Source: Campylobacterales bacterium
Lineage (GTDB): Bacteria; Campylobacterota_A; Desulfurellia; JAADFJ01
Length of the DNA stretch: 14,914 nucleotides
NCBI GenBank assembly: GCA_027080125.1
Contig: JALWSW010000167.1
Coordinates: 1-14,914 of the forward strand
Direction of reading: 5' to 3'
Both the position numbers and the translations under genes were made by a program. Positions 1-7,353 of the stretch are shown here, piece by piece; the first letter of the stretch is position 1, and every line of letters starts with the position of its first letter. The notes beneath the pieces are model-generated. The model had not been told where the DNA came from, searched no databases, and saw nothing but the letters and a program-made list of their open reading frames with translations.

Positions 1-1
1 G

Positions 2-1417
2 CGGCGATATTTTGAAGCTGGAGGAAATGGGGTCGCGATGCGAATACTTCCCCATTGTTTGACCGGTGTGGCTTCAGGTCGATTCTCGAGCATCTCGCAA
101 CAGATAGTGGCGAATGGTGTCATTACACACGGACACCCCCGAGCATTAGTTGGCGCTCTGGCTTATGGCTTTGCATTATGGAGGGCATTCACACATAAAG
201 GCACACTTGAATATGGTGCTTTGATTGAAATAACCCTTCAAAACGAAAAGGAATGGGGTGAACTGCCTGATGTATCTGGTACCTGCCCAGGGTGGATAGA
301 AGCTGCTCAAACATGGGCCAAAGGTAACTATACAGATATATGGAAGAATACTGTAAAGGAAGTTACCGAGATGCTCCATAAATGCCGTGATGCGCTCATG
401 CAAGGAGCTCTGGCCGTTGATCGTCAAGTTATGGAGCAAATCGGCGCATACGACCGCAGGATAAATGGTGCTGGCACAGTTGCTAGTGCTGCCGCTATCT
501 TTCTTTCGTCTCGCTATGCTGCTGATCCGATTCACGGAATAATCGATGCCGCGTTTGCGCAAGGAACCGACACGGACACGATCGCTTCCATGACAGGTGC
601 CCTGCTTGGTGCTGTATGCGGGTCATCATGGTTGGGGCCTTATGCTGAGAAGATTCAGGATGCCAACTACCTGCGACAGATTGCTGAGCGTATCGCAAAC
701 AAGGACGACAATGTAGAAGAAAAGAACCTAGCTACCGAGACAACAATTACTCCTGTAAAGAAATCCGATCTCGATAGTTTTGTGAGTAAGCTCCAGCAGA
801 CCAGGGTAGACGATACAATTGTTTTGCCGGATTCGCGCGAAGCAAAAGTATCAAAGTCCTATGCGCATAAGGTATGGGTTAAGAATGTGGAAGTGATTTC
901 ATGGCAATTAACCACATTTGATGGGCAGTCACTGTTTATCAAGAAAATTTCTCGCAAGCAGCAGCCAACCCAGGAAAATTTGTGGAAGTCGGCAGATGAA
1001 AAATCGGACAAGTCTGAAAATAATAGAAAGCTTAAAGACGTTACGCGGCTGGGGATCAAATTGCCGGTTGATAATATCGATGAGGCGCGAGAGTTTTATA
1101 ATCGAATTCTTGGGTTAAGAATAGTGCGAGAAACTCGAAATATTGTCAACTTGGAGGGAATCATTGCACTCGTGCCAAAAGACTACGGAAAAGAATCCAT
1201 CGATAACGAGACATTTGGAGAAGTCCGTCATTCAATTCTATACATAGAAACACGCAATTTTGAGAGAGTAGTCTGTGCTGTTCAAAAATCTGGAAACCGT
1301 ATCATTACACCAGTCACTCAGTGGGGCGGACAGAAATTTTTCAGGTGCATTGATCCAGACGGAAACATCGTTGAGGTCTTTGATGCCAGCTATAGGCCGG
1401 ATAAGAATGATGTCTGA
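2..1417 (+). CDS. ADP-ribosylglycohydrolase-VOC fusion protein (5' end off window)
   Basis: The reading frame is open to the left edge. Codons before the first Met (nt 38) already encode family sequence (GGNGVAMR, the conserved NG-x-AMR segment), so this Met is internal and the true start lies outside. Numbering from that Met, THGHPRA (30-36) and DTDTIASMTGALLGA (178-192) are hallmark ADP-ribosylglycohydrolase motifs, the latter supplying metal-binding Asp residues. Known members remove ADP-ribose from proteins or small molecules, using two Mg ions. A charged linker and an unassigned segment (about 240-310) follow, then a glyoxalase/VOC domain (about 335-450: DEAREFYNRILGL, RHSILYIET, DPDGNIVEVFD). 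The usual first VOC His ligand is not evident; His398 and Glu446 could serve as others. No signal peptide or membrane segment is seen, so it is probably cytoplasmic. Substrate and biological role are unknown. The two domain calls are firm; the meaning of the fusion is inference. Confidence 0.85.
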   Translation, partial: RRYFEAGGNGVAMRILPHCLTGVASGRFSSISQQIVANGVITHGHPRALVGALAYGFALWRAFTHKGTLEYGALIEITLQNEKEWGELPDVSGTCPGWIEAAQTWAKGNYTDIWKNTVKEVTEMLHKCRDALMQGALAVDRQVMEQIGAYDRRINGAGTVASAAAIFLSSRYAADPIHGIIDAAFAQGTDTDTIASMTGALLGAVCGSSWLGPYAEKIQDANYLRQIAERIANKDDNVEEKNLATETTITPVKKSDLDSFVSKLQQTRVDDTIVLPDSREAKVSKSYAHKVWVKNVEVISWQLTTFDGQSLFIKKISRKQQPTQENLWKSADEKSDKSENNRKLKDVTRLGIKLPVDNIDEAREFYNRILGLRIVRETRNIVNLEGIIALVPKDYGKESIDNETFGEVRHSILYIETRNFERVVCAVQKSGNRIITPVTQWGGQKFFRCIDPDGNIVEVFDASYRPDKNDV

Positions 1418-1447
1418 TAAACGTAATGGAGGGAAAAAAGAAGAAAC

Positions 1448-2487
1448 GTGAGCTTTCGTTTTTGGAGAAGAATCAAGATCGCACCAGGAGTGACTCTAAA
1501 CCTGAGCAAGTCGGGTGGATCGCTCTCGTTCGGACCACGCGGTGCGAAGTTCACCATTGGCTCCCGAGGCAAACGGGCGACAGTTGGTATTCCGGGAACG
1601 GGCTCTTTTACACCACGACCCTTCCAATCGGGAGGTCAGGTGGCAGGAAAAACATGTCTTCCGTCGCACCGGCGCTCCCTTCAGTCCGCGCAGAAGACCG
1701 CCTGACCCTGGGCTTCTTCAAGCGGCTCGTCACTCCGGACGACGAGGAAGCTCTGGTGGACGGTTGCCGTGAGTTGGTCCTTGGTAATGAGGACAATGCC
1801 CTAGAATATTTCAAGGATGCGGTTCACTTGGCCGATGGCGCGTATCTTGCCGGCTTCCTGACACTCAAGAAGGAGCAGCTGGCGGAAGCTGCAGACTACC
1901 TGACCATTGCTGGCGAGAAGCACAACCGCCTGGGCCGTTACTTTTCCAAGTACGGTATCTCCGCCACCATGAGCCTGCCCATCACAGACGAGGTTTCCGC
2001 ACATGTGGGGCCGGATCTTCGGGGCGTGCTGCTTGGCCTGGTGGAGGTCTACCAGCGCCAGGAACGCTGGCAGGACGCGATTGCCTGCCTGGAAAAACTG
2101 CGGCGGCTCGAGCCCGACGACGTGGTGGTGAAGTTATCTCTCGCAGAGCTATTGCTGGACGCTCATCCGGGCGATAAGAACGTCTGCCAGAAGGTTGTGC
2201 GGTTGGCCGAAGGCATCGAGAACGACACGCCAATCCATGCTGCGTTGCTGCTATACAAGGCAAGGGCTTTGCACAGGCTCGGCCTGCTGGATGCGGCTCG
2301 CGAGACCTTGACAGGAGCCCTGCGTCGGAAGAAGGGTCGGTCCGAGGAGCTTCTTAAGGCGCTCAGGTATGAACGAGCCCTGGTCTATGAGGACCTCGGC
2401 CAGCGCCGACGCTCACGCAGCGAACTCGAGAAGCTTTACGCCGAGGCCCCGGATTATGAGGACGTGGCAATTAGATTAGGGTTGTAG
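1448..2487 (+). pseudogene. DUF4236-TPR protein, split by a one-base frameshift
   Basis: The N-terminal part, from GTG 1448, reads MSFRFWRRIKIAPGVTLNLS and on to VGIPGTG. This is the DUF4236 domain found at the N terminus of many uncharacterised bacterial proteins. In that frame it degenerates after about nt 1610 and stops at 1705. The adjacent frame then continues the family pattern (FYTTTLP) and runs to 2487 as an alpha-helical, TPR-like protein (LGLVEVYQRQERWQDAIACL; ALLLYKARALHRLGLLDAAR). The switch falls in the T run 1606-1609. One extra T would give GTGSFYTTT and a single protein of about 347 residues. A frame open from ATG 1426 covers the same DNA, but its first 55 or so residues resemble nothing and are probably out of frame. 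GGAGGG at 1428-1433 lies rather far upstream of GTG 1448. Function unknown; TPRs usually mediate protein contacts. The lesion could be a real mutation, a sequencing error or, less likely, programmed slippage. The gene is much GC-richer than everything right of it. Confidence 0.75.
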
Positions 2488-2531
2488 TCGTGGAACTGGA
2501 GACTTGGGTTATGATATCACCGCGTTTGATA

Positions 2532-2557
2532 TGGCAGAGGGAATCGAACCCATGTCC
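2532..2557 (-). other. tmRNA/tRNA 3'-end-like remnant, possible attachment-site scar
   Basis: Read on the minus strand this contains GGACATGGGTTCGATTCCC. It closely resembles the T-arm region near the 3' end of bacterial tmRNA (GGAC-NN-GGGTTCRAnTCCC) and is followed by a sequence ending TGCCA. Only three G-C pairs of the T stem form; the next positions do not pair, and no tRNA body or tag-peptide region lies upstream. It is therefore not a working RNA gene. Integrases often recombine at such 3' ends, leaving partial copies. Its place between a GC-rich and an AT-rich block fits that idea, but no integrase gene is visible in the window. Confidence 0.35.
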
Positions 2558-2594
2558 ATTCTCTGTTTGGGGAAAATGTGGAGAAAAACATTTC

Positions 2595-2610
2595 CCGCGT
2601 AGGGACGCGG
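2595..2610. other. GC-rich perfect hairpin in the gene-free interval 2488-2715
   Basis: CCGCGT-AGGG-ACGCGG forms a perfect 6-bp stem with a 4-base loop. It lies 108 bases after the stop of the DUF4236-TPR gene and 106 bases from the stop of the oppositely oriented MutS-like gene. No T run follows on either strand, so it is not a typical intrinsic terminator. Apart from this and the tmRNA-like fragment, nothing recognisable is seen in 2488-2715. Confidence 0.35.
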
Positions 2611-2715
2611 AGAACGGCAATCGGAAGCTCTCAAGGTATTGTAAATAAAGGGCTTTTGATGTGTCGGCGCTGAGGAGACTGAATTCCGGAAGGCGGCGTT
2701 CCCTCCACCAATAGC

Positions 2716-4230
2716 CTATTTAATAATTGGGTCGTGAAAATCGGTTTTGAATATCTTGCTGTAAATATCCGGACCGTAGCTGGTTTGAAGCGGCTTTCCT
2801 TCGATAATCTTGAAAGTTCTTTGCCCGTCGACTTGCCTTTCGGCGCGCAAAAAAAAGGCATTTTTCATTTTCTTGTTATAAAAGTTACTGGCAAACTCGT
2901 ATAGATGCGTGACAAAAAAGATTTTAACCCCTTTTTCAGATAATGCGCTGACAATCTGGCTTGCAATTTCAGCACCCTCTCTTTCGTTCGTGGCGGCAAA
3001 TGATTCATTAAACAACAGCATCGAATTTGGAGTTATATGGTCCGCAATATCGCTCATTCTTTTGAGCTCTTCGTCCAACTTTCCGCTTTTCATAGCAGCG
3101 TCTTCTTCTTTTTTGTAATGGGTAAACAAAGCCGAACGTATATCAGTGCAAAAGGATTCAGCCGGCACAAACATTCCGCATTGCATCATTAGTTGAGCCA
3201 AGCCGATACTGCGCAAAAAGGTTGATTTTCCGCCCTGATTTGCGCCTGTAATTATTATGAGATTTTTTCCGTCGGCATTCATATCGTTGCCGACAACTTT
3301 GTTTTCTACGGTTAAGCTCAGGCATAAGTCGTATAGCCCTTTAAAGCAATGGCACAGTTGAGACGATTTGCCGGGAACGGGAAAGCATATCGGCTCTCCT
3401 ATCCTGGCAAGCCTGCTATGCAAGTTTAAACAACCGACATAAAAGGCAAGTTCAGTCCGCAGTGTCTTAAAAAAACCGAGGATATGATCATTTGACTGGG
3501 CAAGTGAATTGGCAACAAGATTTATTCCTTTGTCTTTTAATTCCGAAAGTGCTTTGCTGCCGGACTCATCGCGTTCATCGATAGTGAATCCGTAAACAGG
3601 ATATTTTCCGGTAAAAATTTTATCTAACCACCTCTGTTTTTTCTCCTGCGGCTTGCGCAATATATAATTGGCGCCTTTGTTGCCTGCTCCCAATTTGGCG
3701 CTTATCAAAACCCCGTCGCGAAATTTTAGCTCTTTCAGATGATTTTGGATTCTGGCAAAATACTTATCATCAAACTCCCGGTTAATCATCGAAAAAAATT
3801 TAATAAAGCCTTCGGACTTAAACCTGTCTGAATGACTGGCTTCTTTTTTGAGTTTCTCGATCATCTCCAAAAACATCTGAAGCACCTCTATTGACCTGCT
3901 TAGAATTGCTCCCGGATATTTGCTGAAAAATCCGAAATAGACCTTTTTTTCGCTTTCAATCGCATCAACGGCTATTTCATAGATGTCTCTGACAACAGAA
4001 GAATTCTCTATGCAATCTTTGAGAATATCCTGGCGGTATCTTATCGTATCCGGTTCGTTTAAACTTGACAAAACGGCTTTTTTTGCAATCTCAAACAGAA
4101 ATTCGTTGCCATCAGCCATTGCCTCAAACAACGTGTTTAATTCCAGGTCTTCTATCAATGTCTGCTCGTTAAAAGGCAATTTCTGCTGCGGGTCGAAATT
4201 GCGATTTTTATACATTAGGAATGCCTTCAT
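2716..4230 (-). CDS. MutS-like ATPase, short form (second gene of pair)
   Basis: A 504-residue protein ending in a MutS-type ABC ATPase (MutS domain V). It has Walker A GANQGGKST (329-337), a GKLDEELKRMSDI segment (383-395) where MutS has its ABC signature region, a Walker B-like strand MLLFNES (404-410) and a switch His in FFVTHLYEF (His442). Residues 1-320 are mostly helical, with a DTIRYRQDILKD block (61-72), and could correspond to MutS core/lever domains. At this length there is no room for the mismatch-binding domain I or connector of canonical MutS (about 850 residues), and the Phe-x-Glu mismatch motif is absent. The Walker B Asp is Asn408. The ATG overlaps the stop of the upstream paralogue by 4 bp (ATGA), so the two are probably translationally coupled and may form a heterodimer. 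A role in mismatch repair should not be assumed; function is unknown. Confidence 0.85.
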   Translation of the reverse strand: MKAFLMYKNRNFDPQQKLPFNEQTLIEDLELNTLFEAMADGNEFLFEIAKKAVLSSLNEPDTIRYRQDILKDCIENSSVVRDIYEIAVDAIESEKKVYFGFFSKYPGAILSRSIEVLQMFLEMIEKLKKEASHSDRFKSEGFIKFFSMINREFDDKYFARIQNHLKELKFRDGVLISAKLGAGNKGANYILRKPQEKKQRWLDKIFTGKYPVYGFTIDERDESGSKALSELKDKGINLVANSLAQSNDHILGFFKTLRTELAFYVGCLNLHSRLARIGEPICFPVPGKSSQLCHCFKGLYDLCLSLTVENKVVGNDMNADGKNLIIITGANQGGKSTFLRSIGLAQLMMQCGMFVPAESFCTDIRSALFTHYKKEEDAAMKSGKLDEELKRMSDIADHITPNSMLLFNESFAATNEREGAEIASQIVSALSEKGVKIFFVTHLYEFASNFYNKKMKNAFFLRAERQVDGQRTFKIIEGKPLQTSYGPDIYSKIFKTDFHDPIIK

Positions 4231-5756
4231 TGTTTTATGCGTTCCTTTAATTGGGTATATGTAAGGTGATATTTTTCTGCAATTGTCATTGCGTAGGCAA
4301 GTCCGCTGGCAGGCTTTCTTTGAATTTTATATGTACGTATCGCCGGATTTGCCGGATTAACCGTGCTTACCATGCTTACGGTTTTATTGCTGTAATAGAA
4401 TAGCTCATCTACAAATGTTACCCAAACACACAGTAAATCCAACCGGTCGATTTTTTCGATTATCTTTTTGCTCAAAAAAACAGCATCTGAGAATGTTGTC
4501 GAGGTGAAAATTTCATTCATTATAACAATACTCTGCTTAGTGGCTCTGTTTAGAATATCATAAATTCTCGCCAGATCGTCTTCTAATTTGCCTCTCAGAT
4601 TTTTTATCTTTTCCTCTTTCTCAAAATGCGTAAAAAGCTTGTCATATAGGAAAAGCCGCGCCGATTTTCCGGGAACCGGACAGCCGATAGAGGCAAGATA
4701 GTGCAGTTGTCCGAAGCTGCGCGCAAAGGTTGTTTTGCCGCCCTGATTCGGACCGGTTATGACAAATATGCGTTCTTTGCCTTTCAGATAAAAATCATTA
4801 TAGACAACAGGCAATTTTTTTGCGCTGTGTTTATATGCCAGTGCCAGATCAAACCCTTCGTAATCATAAATTTCCTTGTTTTCGGTGGTGATTTCAGGAT
4901 AACAGAATTTCAGCCCTGTCTGTTTAATCGGCTCAATGAACTCCAAATAGGCAATATAAAACTGTATTTCTCTGTCAAAAACGGCAATCTTTCTGTCCAA
5001 ATAGTCGCTGTTTTCAGTGCAAAAGTTATCAAGAGCAAGAAACACTTCGGGATAGAGTTTGGCTACAAGATCCAGTATCTTTGCCTCAACATGATTCATA
5101 ATCGGTGATTCATGAAATTCGACCCTGTAATCTTTTGCTTCAGCCCGTTTGAATTTTCGGAATGTTTCCTCAACATTCGCGCTGTAATCAATTTCAGATT
5201 CATATTTGCGAACCTTTATACGATTTCCCTTGATAAGCAGACAATAGTTGATTTTAGACAGATCGGTTTTTATCTTCTTTATTTCATTCTGAAGCGAAAC
5301 AAAGCGATCCGAAACGGTGTATTTTGCCAGATATTTACGAAGTTCCGACAATCCGCGTGAGGTTAATTTTGCCGCAGATAAATCGCGCAGCAGATTGTTA
5401 AGCGAATCGCAATAGATCTCCGCAGCGTCCAAGAACCATCTTTCCTTAGGATATTTGTAATAAAGTTTATCAGAAAGCGCGAGATATTCGCGCATTGTGC
5501 GAAAATTTTGCGCAAAGCGTTTTATGTTTTCCATCAGAGACGGATTTTCAAGGTCCCGCATTATCTCCTGACGATATTTAATCGTATCGGCATCTTTCAG
5601 AGAAGTATAAAAAAACGGCTTCAGGTTGTATTCGGCTTTATCAGAGCTCAGCGCATCTATTATTTGATCAATGTTAAGATCGGAAAAAAAGTCCGGTGCT
5701 TCAATTTTTTCTGAAATCTTCTCAGCTTTCTCAAACAGTATGCTATAAAAACCCAT
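4227..5756 (-). CDS. MutS-like ATPase, short form (first gene of pair)
   Basis: A paralogue of the downstream gene. From ATG 5756 it is 509 residues, with Walker A GPNQGGKTT (335-343), a matching RGKLEDDLARIYDIL segment, a Walker B-like IVIMNE (410-415) and a DTIKYRQEIMRD block equivalent to one in its partner. The MutS switch His is replaced (WVTFVDEL), whereas the partner keeps it. Start choice: the frame opens at TTG 5861, with further ATGs at 5825 and 5756. ATG 5756 has AGGG seven bases upstream, puts the N terminus level with the partner protein and gives nearly equal lengths; TTG 5861 has no ribosome-binding site. No mismatch-recognition domain, signal peptide or membrane segment is seen. 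Inference: the pair forms an asymmetric ATPase dimer acting on DNA or another polymer. Substrate and pathway are unknown. Confidence 0.82.
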   Translation of the reverse strand: MGFYSILFEKAEKISEKIEAPDFFSDLNIDQIIDALSSDKAEYNLKPFFYTSLKDADTIKYRQEIMRDLENPSLMENIKRFAQNFRTMREYLALSDKLYYKYPKERWFLDAAEIYCDSLNNLLRDLSAAKLTSRGLSELRKYLAKYTVSDRFVSLQNEIKKIKTDLSKINYCLLIKGNRIKVRKYESEIDYSANVEETFRKFKRAEAKDYRVEFHESPIMNHVEAKILDLVAKLYPEVFLALDNFCTENSDYLDRKIAVFDREIQFYIAYLEFIEPIKQTGLKFCYPEITTENKEIYDYEGFDLALAYKHSAKKLPVVYNDFYLKGKERIFVITGPNQGGKTTFARSFGQLHYLASIGCPVPGKSARLFLYDKLFTHFEKEEKIKNLRGKLEDDLARIYDILNRATKQSIVIMNEIFTSTTFSDAVFLSKKIIEKIDRLDLLCVWVTFVDELFYYSNKTVSMVSTVNPANPAIRTYKIQRKPASGLAYAMTIAEKYHLTYTQLKERIKQ

Positions 5757-5877
5757 CAACAAACCCTGCGCATTCTTGCCAAAACAGTTTGATTGCTGCA
5801 ATTCATAAATAACATTATACTGCATAATCGAAGTAATCTCAATATATTCCAAGATATTCAAAGTCGCAGTGATTTTG

Positions 5878-5906
5878 TTTACCGTTTAGCTGGATAAAAC
5901 GGTTAA
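5878..5906. repeat. inverted repeat in the divergent spacer, possible operator
   Basis: TTTACCGTTT (5878-5887) and AAACGGTTAA (5897-5906) form an inverted repeat matching at 9 of 10 positions, with a 9-base centre. It sits between the minus-strand MutS-like pair and the plus-strand sugar cluster, just upstream of the predicted promoter at 5928-5956. That position suits an operator. It could also form an RNA stem, but no T run makes it a terminator. No regulator gene is visible in the window. Confidence 0.35.
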
Positions 5907-5927
5907 ACCTGAAACCTGTTTCTAAGC

Positions 5928-5956
5928 TTGACTTTGATCTGCTTTGCTTATATAAA
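5928..5956 (+). promoter_or_regulatory. sigma70-type promoter for the sugar cluster
   Basis: TTGACT (5928-5933) and TATAAA (5951-5956) are separated by 17 bases, close to the ideal -35/-10 arrangement. Transcription would begin around 5963, leaving a leader of roughly 60 bases before the ATG at 6027. AT-rich DNA produces such matches by chance, but the spacing and the position in a divergent spacer support it. Confidence 0.45.
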
Positions 5957-6026
5957 ACCGATAGTTACCTATCTGAATTATATAAATTTGCTGTAGCAAG
6001 AGCTTGTCTGCAGGCAAGGGGGCAAA

Positions 6027-6983
6027 ATGACTGAAAACATAGCAGCTTTTATTGTAGCACGATTATCATCCTCAAGGCTGCCAGGCAAACAGCTAAAAAC
6101 AATAGGTAATAAAAGACTGATTGACTGGACAATAGAGAACGTCAAAAAAAGCAGATATATAAATAGAATAGTTATTGCAACAACAGATGAAGAGGAAAAC
6201 AGACCGCTTATTGATGTGGCAGATGAGCATAATATCGATGTTTTTCTGTATAAAGGCAATATTGATAATGTTGTGGGAAGATTAGCGCAGGCTGCCAATA
6301 GATTTGATGCGGATATTCCGATTTTAATAAGCGGGGATTGTCCATTGATTTGGGCTCAATCCTTGGATAGGTTGATAGAAAAAGCGTTGGCTGATAAAAA
6401 TCTTGATGCGGTGGAATTTTGTATGAAAAATGGGAAGCCGGTAATTCATGAGGGTATGAGCGTTTACAGAAAAAAATGCTGGCTATTGGCTGATAAACTG
6501 TCGAATAAACCGAATTTAAGGGAGCATCACTTTCCGATTGTGGGGCTGAAACCTGAACTGTTTAAAACGGAATGTATATATGATGATGATCTGTTTTATC
6601 GGATAAAACATAGGGTTTCTGTTGATACAATGGCAGATCTTGAATTTATTAGGAAGGTATACGAGGAACTGAGAGCCCGGAATAAGGCGTTTAATATGCC
6701 AAATTTTGTAGAGCTGTTGCTTGAAAAACCGGAACTTATGCTGATAAATAAGAATGTTCATCAGATTGGACTCAATGAGAAGCAAAAAAGGGCGCTTTTT
6801 ATAGTTAAAGACAAGCGGAATTTGGAGCTGTTTTTTGATTTGGCAAATGAGCTTACAAAAAAGGGCGTTGGGGTCAGATTTTTGACTGAGGATGAACATT
6901 TGAGAGCCAAAATTGAAGAAAAAGGTTTTGGAATTGCGGAAAAAATTACCGGTATGAAATTTGATTTTAAAGTCGAGGATTGA
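6027..6983 (+). CDS. spsF: SpsF-type cytidylyltransferase with C-terminal extension
   Basis: The first 220 or so residues match the SpsF branch of the acylneuraminate cytidylyltransferase family (COG1861 type). The N-terminal nucleotide-binding motif is FIVARLSSSRLPGKQL, followed by NRIVIATTDEEENRPLI and PILISGDCPLI. The expected reaction transfers CMP from CTP to a nonulosonic-acid-like or related sugar in the cytoplasm. B. subtilis SpsF belongs to a spore-coat polysaccharide set, and relatives occur in many non-sporulating bacteria. Residues about 245-318 are extra: after a charged linker they read ALFIVKDKRNLELFFDLANEL, a beta-alpha-beta start like half of a Rossmann fold, and end without completing a domain. 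GGGGG lies 4 bases before the ATG. This is the first gene after the predicted promoter. The family call is good; the sugar is not determined by sequence alone. Confidence 0.85.
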   Translation: MTENIAAFIVARLSSSRLPGKQLKTIGNKRLIDWTIENVKKSRYINRIVIATTDEEENRPLIDVADEHNIDVFLYKGNIDNVVGRLAQAANRFDADIPILISGDCPLIWAQSLDRLIEKALADKNLDAVEFCMKNGKPVIHEGMSVYRKKCWLLADKLSNKPNLREHHFPIVGLKPELFKTECIYDDDLFYRIKHRVSVDTMADLEFIRKVYEELRARNKAFNMPNFVELLLEKPELMLINKNVHQIGLNEKQKRALFIVKDKRNLELFFDLANELTKKGVGVRFLTEDEHLRAKIEEKGFGIAEKITGMKFDFKVED

Positions 6984-6994
6984 GCATCTTTTTT

Positions 6995-7011
6995 AATGCC
7001 CTCAAGGCATT
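6995..7011 (+). other. small hairpin before the MNT gene
   Basis: AATGCC-CTCAA-GGCATT is a perfect 6-bp stem with a 5-base loop, followed by TT and then the GGAGG ribosome-binding site of the MNT gene. The stem is weak and the T run too short for a confident terminator. It could lower read-through or mask the ribosome-binding site. It also marks the upstream edge of the MNT/HEPN pair. Confidence 0.3.
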
Positions 7012-7023
7012 TTGGAGGCAGAT

Positions 7024-7353
7024 TTGAAGTCTAAGCATATAGATGAAATGGTGTTAAATCAAAAGCTTCGAGAAAGGATAGAAACAATAAAGTCGCTAAT
7101 TGTAGAAGAGATTGATCCTAAAAAGGTTGTCTTGTTTGGTTCTACTGTAAAAAAACACAAAAAGAGAGGTTATGACATAGATATATTTGTGCAAATCGAT
7201 AGAATTGAAAGGCGTCGAAAAAGGGTTTTAAAAGAATTGATTGATGAGTCATCTGGCATATATACGGTTGATTTGCTGTTTTCTTGCGACCTGTCAGAGG
7301 AATTTAAAGATATTATTAAAGAGAAGGGAGTGGTTCTCTATGAAAAAGGTTGA
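7024..7353 (+). CDS. mntA: MNT-domain nucleotidyltransferase (MntA-like antitoxin)
   Basis: A 109-residue minimal nucleotidyltransferase with the diagnostic GS-x10-D-x-D motif: Gly39-Ser40 in VVLFGST, Asp51 and Asp53 in DIDIF. A further Asp83 in TVDLLF fits the third catalytic acid. In MntA-HepT systems the MNT protein transfers AMP from ATP to a tyrosine of the HEPN toxin and silences it. Start: the frame extends to TTG 7012, but that codon overlaps the GGAGG at 7014-7018. TTG 7024 lies five bases after this strong site and is preferred. The gene overlaps the HEPN gene by 14 bp, so the two are translated together. Its base composition matches the surrounding sugar genes. The alternative reading, a HI0073-type nucleotidyltransferase of unknown substrate, is the same fold and neighbourhood. 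Confidence 0.85.
   Translation: MKSKHIDEMVLNQKLRERIETIKSLIVEEIDPKKVVLFGSTVKKHKKRGYDIDIFVQIDRIERRRKRVLKELIDESSGIYTVDLLFSCDLSEEFKDIIKEKGVVLYEKG

Noticed and set aside
1426..1600. N-terminal extension of the TPR protein starting at ATG 1426
   Set aside because: The residues before about nt 1600 in this frame resemble no domain, while the neighbouring frame encodes a clear DUF4236 domain over the same DNA.
2697..2709. Plus-strand CCCTCCACCA that resembles the end of a tRNA or tmRNA
   Set aside because: No T-arm or acceptor pairing precedes it. The short match is likely chance and lies just beyond the MutS-like stop codon.
2631..2861. 76-codon minus-strand frame overlapping the MutS-like C terminus
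   Set aside because: It lies in a different frame over a well-supported gene, has no recognisable motif, and its sequence looks like an out-of-frame reading.
4701..5108. 135-codon plus-strand frame opposite the first MutS-like gene
   Set aside because: It is fully antisense to a gene with Walker motifs, Phe/Ile/Cys-rich as expected of an antisense frame, and without a domain.
5757..5861. Upstream TTG start (5861) for the first MutS-like gene
   Set aside because: There is no ribosome-binding site, and the extra residues have no counterpart in the paralogue. Still possible, as is ATG 5825.
6995..7011. Intrinsic terminator ending the cytidylyltransferase transcript
   Set aside because: The stem has only 6 bp with mixed A-T pairs, and only a few T residues follow before the next ribosome-binding site.
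7241..7339. Extended N terminus of the HEPN protein, starting before 7340
   Set aside because: It would overlap the MNT gene by over 100 bases, and its residues do not match the family. ATG 7340 has a suitable ribosome-binding site.
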